Positions 24,758-31,018 of a DNA stretch of 64,000 bases are shown piece after piece. Within the stretch, counting starts at the first letter, position 1; each line of letters begins with the position of its first letter. The DNA is from Opitutales bacterium (lineage in GTDB: Bacteria; Verrucomicrobiota; Verrucomicrobiia; Opitutales; Oceanipulchritudinaceae), in contig JAFGCZ010000008.1 in assembly GCA_016932335.1 (NCBI GenBank), forward strand, positions 118,570-182,569. Reading direction: 5' to 3'. Below the pieces are notes generated by a model, which did not search any database, was not told where the DNA came from, and saw only the letters and a list, made by a program, of their open reading frames with translations. The translations under genes and the position numbers were made by a program.

Positions 24758-27053
24758 CTCCCTTTTTAAATGTAACCGTTCTCGAGGTACCTCCGTAGTG
24801 AATATCTACCGTTCCTTCTTGAAGGGCGGTTATATCAGCGGATGTCATTTTGCCATCCTTCCAACAGATGTTAACCTCAAAACTTCCCCTTGCACAGACC
24901 CCTTCGACACTTCCCTCAGGCCAGGCATTTGGCAAAGCCGGCAGTAGATAGATATTATCCGAATCACTTTGCAGTAGCATTTCTACGATTCCTGCTGCAC
25001 CACCCAAATTACCATCAATTTGGAATGGTGGATGCGCATCAAACATATTAGGATAAGTTCTTTCCGGGCTTAATAAGAACTCAAAGATCTGATATGCATG
25101 ATTTCCATCCAAGAGATGTGCCCACAGGCAAATACGCCATGCAGTAGCCCAACCTGTTGCTTTATCACCACGGATCTCCAAAGACTTTCTAGCAGCCGCG
25201 GCCAAATCAGGGGTTCTGGCTGCAGAAATATCATTCCCCGGGAAAAGTCCGTATAAATGAGATACATGCCGGTGATTCATTTCCGGAGCCTGCATGTCCC
25301 AATCCTCCATCCATTCCTGCAACTGGCCAGCGTGGCCAATTCTATTTGGTGCTAGATGAGCTTTTGCCGAGGCAAGTGCTGTCCTGAAGTCTTCATCAAC
25401 TCCAAGAAGTTCAGAAGCCTCAATCGTATTGGTAAACAAATCACGAAGAATCTGCATATCCATTGTGGGCCCGGCGCATACCGACGTTCCCATAAGGTGC
25501 CCATTCTCAGGCGATATAGATGGATTTGTGACTAACCATCCTGTTTTGGGATCTGCTTGAAGTGTATCCAGGAAAAATTCACATGCACCCTTTAACGTAG
25601 GGTAGATGCGCAACAAAACATCCTGGTCTTTGCTGAAAAGATAACGATCCCAAAGATGCAGACACAACCAAGCCCCTCCTGTAGGCCACATGCCCCAAAA
25701 TGGCCCATCAATTGGAGCCGACGCACGCCATAAATCAGTATTGTGATGAACAACCCAACCACGAGCACCATACATTTCTCTGGCAGTCCCTGCACCCGTT
25801 TCACTGAGATCTTCAACCAGGGAAATGAGAGGTTCTACGCACTCTCCTAAATTACCGGATTCTGCAATCCAGTAATTCATCTCTGTATTGATGTTTACGG
25901 TATATTTACTCTGCCAGGGAGGATTCACACTATTATTCCAAATTCCCTGCAAGTTTGCCGGCTGGCTTCCTTTGCGTGAGGAACTAATCAACAAATAACG
26001 ACCAAATTGATAATAGAGAGCAGCCAATTGAGGGTCATTCCCTTTTGAAAACTCTTTAATTCGAACATCCGTCGGTATTTGGGTAGATTCACTGGTTCCT
26101 AAATCCAAACTCACACGATGGAAAAGATGTTGATAATCCTGGACATGCCTTTCGAATAACTCTGCGTATGTCTTTACGTCTGCGGTTTGAATACGTTGAC
26201 GAGTGATCGCATCAGGATCGCCCGTCACATCATTATATCTTTTATAGTTTGTAGCTATCGCAACCAAAAGAGTTACAGAATCAGCCTGATCGACATAGAT
26301 GCATCCATTCTCTGCATGTAATGTTCCCTTCGCTGGAATCACTTTTACTCGAACCGTATAGTCAATGACTCCCTTAATGCCGTTAGCATCTCCCCCATGT
26401 CCACGCAGAATAAGGCTGTCCTCCCCTTCAGTCTCAATGGATGCATTCATAGGAGTATCCAACCCGGCGACAAAGGAAATAGCACCAGGATGGTCCGCAC
26501 TTAAATTTACCACCATCACTTGATCAGGGTTACTTGCAAAAACCTCACGTTTGTAGTTCACACCCTCTTTAACATAAGAAACAGATGCCCTAGCCGTGTT
26601 CAGATCCAAACTACGGCAATATTCAGAAACGTCGTCATCCGCTTTGGAGAACTTCAGACGCAGATTCCCTGCAGTCTGGTAAGGCATCTGGCTTCTGGGG
26701 TTAGCGATCATCTGAGTATTGATCAGTTCATCCGCTTCTTTGTATCGACCTTCAAAGATCAATTTTCGAATAGTATTCAGGGCCGCTTTTGCCTGAGGAT
26801 TAACAGGATGATAGGGACCACCACCCCAAAGAGTATCCTCATTCAATTGCAAACACTCTTCTTCAACGCCCCCAAAAACCATAGCACCCAAACTGCCATT
26901 ACCAATAGGCAATGCTTCCGTCCATTGCGCTGCAGGCTGGCTATACCAGAGCTCAAGAGAAGATTCTTTTGCATCGCAAAAGCACGGCAAAAAGAAATAG
27001 GCGGCTGCAAAAAGGCAGCTAAGGCATTTAGTAAAGGGCGAATTATGCTTCAT
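24741..27053 (-). CDS. Secreted GH95 alpha-L-fucosidase
   Basis: A 770-residue exported enzyme of GH95, a family of inverting alpha-1,2-L-fucosidases with some alpha-L-galactosidases. The start at 27053 is chosen because MKHNSPFTKCLSCLFAAAYF begins a signal peptide; 18 extra open codons upstream lack such a pattern. The N-terminal domain has LWYSQPAAQWTEALPIGNGS and LQLNEDTLWGGGP. In the (alpha/alpha)6 barrel NTEMNYW holds the substrate-binding Asn residues, SPENGH the catalytic Glu and QIDGNLGG the Asp, all as in characterised GH95 fucosidases. It would remove the fucose cap of xyloglucan or similar glycans. Same strand as and upstream of the TonB receptor, with repeat copy 2 just before its promoter region. 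Confidence 0.93.
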   Translation of the reverse strand: MKHNSPFTKCLSCLFAAAYFFLPCFCDAKESSLELWYSQPAAQWTEALPIGNGSLGAMVFGGVEEECLQLNEDTLWGGGPYHPVNPQAKAALNTIRKLIFEGRYKEADELINTQMIANPRSQMPYQTAGNLRLKFSKADDDVSEYCRSLDLNTARASVSYVKEGVNYKREVFASNPDQVMVVNLSADHPGAISFVAGLDTPMNASIETEGEDSLILRGHGGDANGIKGVIDYTVRVKVIPAKGTLHAENGCIYVDQADSVTLLVAIATNYKRYNDVTGDPDAITRQRIQTADVKTYAELFERHVQDYQHLFHRVSLDLGTSESTQIPTDVRIKEFSKGNDPQLAALYYQFGRYLLISSSRKGSQPANLQGIWNNSVNPPWQSKYTVNINTEMNYWIAESGNLGECVEPLISLVEDLSETGAGTAREMYGARGWVVHHNTDLWRASAPIDGPFWGMWPTGGAWLCLHLWDRYLFSKDQDVLLRIYPTLKGACEFFLDTLQADPKTGWLVTNPSISPENGHLMGTSVCAGPTMDMQILRDLFTNTIEASELLGVDEDFRTALASAKAHLAPNRIGHAGQLQEWMEDWDMQAPEMNHRHVSHLYGLFPGNDISAARTPDLAAAARKSLEIRGDKATGWATAWRICLWAHLLDGNHAYQIFEFLLSPERTYPNMFDAHPPFQIDGNLGGAAGIVEMLLQSDSDNIYLLPALPNAWPEGSVEGVCARGSFEVNICWKDGKMTSADITALQEGTVDIHYGGTSRTVTFKKGECYHW

Positions 27054-27102
27054 GATAGGGTGGTGAATTAAGTTCTTTTCTATAGAGAATGAAGCAAACC
27101 AT

Positions 27103-27121
27103 ATCACAAAAGATTTGTGAT
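27103..27121. promoter_or_regulatory. Dyad upstream of the GH95 gene
   Basis: ATCACAAA-AGA-TTTGTGAT, perfect 8-bp arms, centred about 59 bases before the GH95 start. The half-site resembles the ATCACA/TGTGAT words of CRP-type sites but the arms are in the opposite order. Candidate operator between repeat copy 2 and the gene. Confidence 0.45.
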
Positions 27122-27185
27122 CTTAACAGTAGAAATTGAGTAATTTTAACAGCCCAATCTTCTCTGCAAATATTGCTTTCCTAGC

Positions 27186-27362
27186 CCCTTTTCACATTTT
27201 GGGCCAACAAGCAAAATTCAGGCGATCAGGAGGAGATCGGCGGGGATAGGGAACGCGGGATGCGGTTGCTCCAATGTCATTCTGAGACAGCTCGCATCCA
27301 ATAAATCGAAGGAGTTTTTGTTAACCACTGAGTCTCCGGTTCACATTCCGCCGGGCAGCCAG
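27186..27362 (+). repeat. Dispersed direct repeat, copy 2 (about 177 bp)
   Basis: Nearly identical to 7296-7483 in the same orientation; about 11 bases are missing after GGATGCGGTTGCT and a few substitutions occur. Both copies stop matching at GCCGGGCAGCCAG. Its right end supplies the last about 14 codons (LAARRNVNRRLSG) of the reverse-strand frame starting at 27623, so the repeat interrupts a gene there. Confidence 0.85.
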
Positions 27363-27623
27363 CGTAAGATCAGGAAATGTTTCCATTACAATTTTAGGAA
27401 TCAACTGCTTATTAACCACCGATGCATCCGATTGCTTAATAATTGCACGTTGTAGATCAGGTGATCCTAGTATTGCCGCTTTTAACTCACGAAGCTTCGT
27501 TTCAATAATTTTTTTAGTTTTCTCAGTTGATGGATTTTTCAGACCCTTAATAGAAATAGTATTTCCAATTCTACCAGGCTCATCAGGATCGTTCTTTGGT
27601 TTAAACTTAAATACAGGAGCCAT
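27321..27623 (-). CDS. Small hypothetical protein, 3' end replaced by repeat copy 2
   Basis: A 100-residue frame starting MAPVFKFKPKNDPDEPGRIG, basic and helical in the middle (TKLRELKAAILGSPDLQRAI). The last about 14 residues are encoded by the dispersed repeat, so the original C-terminus is missing and the gene is probably a truncated remnant. It lies 71 bases downstream of the MFS gene on the same strand, so it may belong to the YcaO/MFS cluster. Family not recognised. A precursor-peptide role is conceivable from the context but there is no core-peptide signature. Confidence 0.45.
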   Translation of the reverse strand: MAPVFKFKPKNDPDEPGRIGNTISIKGLKNPSTEKTKKIIETKLRELKAAILGSPDLQRAIIKQSDASVVNKQLIPKIVMETFPDLTLAARRNVNRRLSG

Positions 27624-27694
27624 CAGTCAGGGTCGGAGGCATCATGTTGATGTCTACAAATGAATCAGATAATAAAAATCTATAATCTTACACA

Positions 27695-28930
27695 TTAGCC
27701 AATGTTTGCACTTTTGGTATTTAAAACCTCATTAATAGATTTATCAAATACAAAAACAAACAAAGTAGAGCTTAGCATTAATAATGATGATATAATAAAT
27801 AAATAAAATACAGGAACTGATGTTGAAGCTAAACCAACTAAAAAATAGCCCAATGGAAAAGATGTTTTTGCGATCATATCAAAGGTTGAACCAACCCTTC
27901 CAAGTAAATTCTTTGGCGTGACAGTCTGGAATACTGTAACGAGAACAACAGCACTATAAGTTATTGAAAAGGAAATGGAAAAACAAGATAGTAAGGTTAT
28001 AATAACAATATCAGATAGCTCCAAAACAATAATAGAAATAGAAATGACAGTCCCAGAAACAAATAATATCTTTCTTCCATTTCTTACAGAACAAAAAGAC
28101 AAGAATAGGGAAGCAACAAAAGAACCTGCTGCAATCGCCATATAAAACAAGCTAAGCGGAGATCCTTCCAAAGCATTCATTGAAAAACGAGAAGCAATAC
28201 TAGGCAAAAAAACCATCACAGGCGCCATGGTTAAATTTCCTAAAACAGCCCAAACTATAAAAAACTTAAGTAAAGGTTGTTTACGAATAAAACTCACCCC
28301 TTCAAATATAGTTTTTAGATTAATGTCAATACGACAATTTTCACTATTGTAATTATATGTAATTAAATAAGATATAACTGATACCACTAAAAAGGAAACG
28401 ATATCTATGATAACTATAGTCGTTGGAGAAATAAAAGAAAGCAAAATACCACTAACTCCATAGCCAAGAAAACCAAGAATACTTCCAGTAAGACCTATCA
28501 TAGCATTTGCCTTACTTAAATCTTCCTTATCAACAATTCCAGGAACTAAAACACTCACCGATGATGAGAAAAAAGTATTAAATATGGATTGTAAAAAATT
28601 GACTATAACAACAACCCATAAGATAAACGACTTATCAGTATAAGGAATAAGAAGAAGTGGAAGAAGAGCTACCGACTGGAATAAACCAGATAAACAGAGT
28701 ATTTTTTTTGGATTATACCGATCAACAAATGCCCCAGATATCAATCTAAATAAAATATCTGGTATTGATCCAGCTAAGAAAACCAAAGAAACAAAAAATG
28801 AAGATTTTGTATAATTATAAACAAGGCAAATAGACCAAAGACTTAAAAGAGTATCTCCTAAGCTTGATACTGAGAGTGCAAACCACAACCTAAAGTAGTT
28901 GTTATTTCTAAAAATAAGAATATCTTTCAT
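27695..28930 (-). CDS. MFS transporter (DHA3/MFS_3-type exporter)
   Basis: A 411-residue major facilitator with about 12 hydrophobic segments. The first helix pair carries NYFRLWFALSVSSLGDTLLS and the loop 2-3 motif GAFVDRYNPKKIL, typical of the macrolide/siderophore exporter branch (MFS_3). It starts seven bases after the YcaO-like gene, so it probably exports that gene's product or confers self-protection (inference). Codons are strongly AT-rich (many ATA, TTA, AAT) compared with the GC-rich genes right of 33.8 kb, which suggests horizontal acquisition. Exported substrate unknown. Confidence 0.88.
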   Translation of the reverse strand: MKDILIFRNNNYFRLWFALSVSSLGDTLLSLWSICLVYNYTKSSFFVSLVFLAGSIPDILFRLISGAFVDRYNPKKILCLSGLFQSVALLPLLLIPYTDKSFILWVVVIVNFLQSIFNTFFSSSVSVLVPGIVDKEDLSKANAMIGLTGSILGFLGYGVSGILLSFISPTTIVIIDIVSFLVVSVISYLITYNYNSENCRIDINLKTIFEGVSFIRKQPLLKFFIVWAVLGNLTMAPVMVFLPSIASRFSMNALEGSPLSLFYMAIAAGSFVASLFLSFCSVRNGRKILFVSGTVISISIIVLELSDIVIITLLSCFSISFSITYSAVVLVTVFQTVTPKNLLGRVGSTFDMIAKTSFPLGYFLVGLASTSVPVFYLFIISSLLMLSSTLFVFVFDKSINEVLNTKSANIG

Positions 28931-28937
28931 TATAATA

Positions 28938-30353
28938 TTAATTAGATATTAAAGAAAAATAATCTGAAAGACTAGCTTGATCAATAACAGTTGATTTAAA
29001 ATTCATTTGCTCTATAACTCTTTTCCATTCATTATATTTACAATCATTAGTAAATGAACATTCCGAACAATCAGGACACTTAGGATACTGCATGTCATCA
29101 AAAGCAAGACTATCATCATTTAATACACTTATGATTTCTTCAATATCACCATACTGTTCATTTAATAATTCAGATATAAGCTCATAACTACAACCACATG
29201 ACTTCAGATCAAAAAAACTAATATAAAGATTCATATTTTGATCGCCAGACAATCCCCGCTGAACAGAAACCTCTCTCAGTGCTTTAGAAACAAAACGATA
29301 ATCCCCAAGATAATGTGCAATTCTGGCCATAACAAACCATGAATCAAACTCCGTTGATTTAGCATTGTAATGCTTTAAACAAGAAAAGAAGAACTTGCTA
29401 TTATATCTTTCATTGAACAAATATCTGAATGGTGCATATTTTACTGCTGTTTTAAAGTTTTCAAGAACATACTTCATATCATCTAGATTTGCATTTTTTT
29501 CTTTCAATACAACATTATACATTTTATCAATTGAAGCAATAACATCCAGTATATCATTATTAATATCATTTAAATGAGAAAGTTGCGGAATATATGAAAA
29601 ATATGCAGGAAACCCTAAAATAGAATTATCCCTAATATATAAATCATATCCTTTTATCTTTAAATGATTAACAATCTTATCTAGTTTAACAGTATTCCCC
29701 TCATCACTAGTACTAAAAACATCAGGAATATATTTTATCTCCTTATCAAACTCTAGAAACTCATTTGGTAACGGACCAGTACCATTCGTGTAAAACCGTA
29801 TAAAATTCAATCCATAATCTTTCTCGTTCTCTTCATTTATTTTGATTAAGTTCTCTTCCATAGTTGCCATATCATATCCCTGAAAAAGCTCTGTTAAACA
29901 TCTCATAATGGCTGTTCTAATGTAAATATCCGAACCAAAAGCAGCTTTATAGAACGTAAAATCTTTATTAAAGATCAGTGAAGCAATAACTGGAACTTCT
30001 CCATCTATACTACAGTCCTTAATACAGACAACATATCCTTCACTCTCAATTTCCTCAATATATTCTAAAACACCCAATGACGAAAGAACACTTCTAGAAA
30101 AATTTGGACATTTATCATAGCCAAAAAATATCTTTTTCAAAGCAAAGCGCTCAAATATTTCACAAATGCCTTGAACAACGGCTTCATTGAAAGAATTTCC
30201 AGCAGACATTCCATTTGAACCACACAAAACAAAAAGAAGATCAATTGGTATATCAACAACAGAGCCTGAATTGTAGTGAAAACTACCCGCTATACCTTGG
30301 CAGCTCTCTCCTACCTCGTGTTTACCAGGTTCTCTGGAGCTCAGAAGGGACAA
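28938..30353 (-). CDS. YcaO-family protein lacking the N-terminal half
   Basis: A 471-residue protein matching the second half of YcaO ATP-dependent cyclodehydratases/thioamidating enzymes and E. coli-type YcaO. SNGMSAGNSFNEAVVQGICE followed by IFER is the second nucleotide/Mg2+-binding segment (compare SNGMSAGNTRNEARVQGLSE in E. coli YcaO, recalled from memory). RTAIMRCLTELFQG is the following conserved helix. The C-terminal part is helical and ends in a Cys cluster (CPDCSECSFTNDC). The about 160 residues holding the first ATP site (SAxxExxxR) are absent. The frame opens at a TTG just after the 85-residue gene and runs back only a short way. A decayed or unusual split YcaO is likely. Operon with the MFS gene. 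Confidence 0.75.
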   Translation of the reverse strand: MSLLSSREPGKHEVGESCQGIAGSFHYNSGSVVDIPIDLLFVLCGSNGMSAGNSFNEAVVQGICEIFERFALKKIFFGYDKCPNFSRSVLSSLGVLEYIEEIESEGYVVCIKDCSIDGEVPVIASLIFNKDFTFYKAAFGSDIYIRTAIMRCLTELFQGYDMATMEENLIKINEENEKDYGLNFIRFYTNGTGPLPNEFLEFDKEIKYIPDVFSTSDEGNTVKLDKIVNHLKIKGYDLYIRDNSILGFPAYFSYIPQLSHLNDINNDILDVIASIDKMYNVVLKEKNANLDDMKYVLENFKTAVKYAPFRYLFNERYNSKFFFSCLKHYNAKSTEFDSWFVMARIAHYLGDYRFVSKALREVSVQRGLSGDQNMNLYISFFDLKSCGCSYELISELLNEQYGDIEEIISVLNDDSLAFDDMQYPKCPDCSECSFTNDCKYNEWKRVIEQMNFKSTVIDQASLSDYFSLISN

Positions 30354-30373
30354 GGAATAGAAAAAGAGAGCAT

Positions 30374-30631
30374 TTATACCCCACAGAAAATCAATGTATA
30401 TAAAGCGACGATGCCCCCTTCCAGTGCTCCGATAAGGAATCCACCAATAAAGCCGCTCAATAAAAGTTTACCGAATCCCCAATCACTTCCGTATCTCTTA
30501 AGAACGTAATAAGAGGGAAAGAAGGATAGAATTCCCATCAAAGGACCAAAACTGCAAGCTATAGAACCGGCAAAAGCAGCAGTCAGAAGAAGATGTCTGT
30601 CTTTTAAGATTAGGGTAGATAAAAAGTTCAT
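30374..30631 (-). CDS. Small hydrophobic membrane protein upstream of YcaO-like gene
   Basis: An 85-residue protein with a basic N-terminus (MNFLSTLILKDRHLL) and about two or three hydrophobic segments rich in Gly, Ala, Phe (AAFAGSIACSFGPLMGILSF; LLLSGFIGGFLIGALEGGIV). It ends 20 bases before the TTG start of the YcaO-like gene on the same strand, so they are probably co-transcribed. It could be a small membrane or immunity protein, or a hydrophobic peptide precursor. Without homologues none can be preferred. Confidence 0.55.
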   Translation of the reverse strand: MNFLSTLILKDRHLLLTAAFAGSIACSFGPLMGILSFFPSYYVLKRYGSDWGFGKLLLSGFIGGFLIGALEGGIVALYTLIFCGV

Positions 30632-31018
30632 ATTTATTCCTTCTAAAGAGCCTTCACTAGTATAGTAAAATAACCATTTTTATCGAATTTAGGGTATCAT
30701 TACAAGCTTTTCTATAAAAATTCCCTCCAGATCTCCCAGCGCTCATCCCAATCTAGGGTAAGCAGCTATACGCAGGTCCCCTTTACGTTTTGGGTTAAAA
30801 AGCAAAATTCAGGCAATCAGTTAGGAAACTAAGCCCAGCTTCTCCAGCATTCTTCCTACCTCCCAAAGAGAACGTAGGTTGCTCACCAATACTCAGCCTC
30901 CCTGCCCTATTCTCCAAATATTCTCTACTTCTCTGCCAATAAGAAATGTTTGGTTTACACCACATTTAAACAGCGGGACACTTATAGTTTTCTGTGAAAA
31001 AACTTGAATATGAAAGAT
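30632..31018. other. Gene-free stretch with degenerate repeat copy 3
   Basis: About 390 bases without a convincing gene. It contains the third, short copy of the dispersed repeat at 30778-30820 and otherwise AT-rich, low-complexity sequence. Confidence 0.5.
30778..30820 (+). repeat. Dispersed repeat, degenerate copy 3
   Basis: Only the first about 43 bases match copies 1 and 2 (CCCTTTACGTTTTGGG, then AGCAAAATTCAGGCAATCAG). Similarity is lost after that point, exactly before the GC-rich core. Same orientation as the other copies. Confidence 0.65.

Noticed and set aside
24720..24947. 75-codon forward frame across the GH95 end
   Set aside because: Antisense to GH95 C-terminal codons, and a hairpin explains the sequence near its start.
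27186..27362. Repeat interpreted as an insertion sequence
   Set aside because: No transposase frame or terminal inverted repeats were found in or next to any copy; called a dispersed repeat of unknown origin only.
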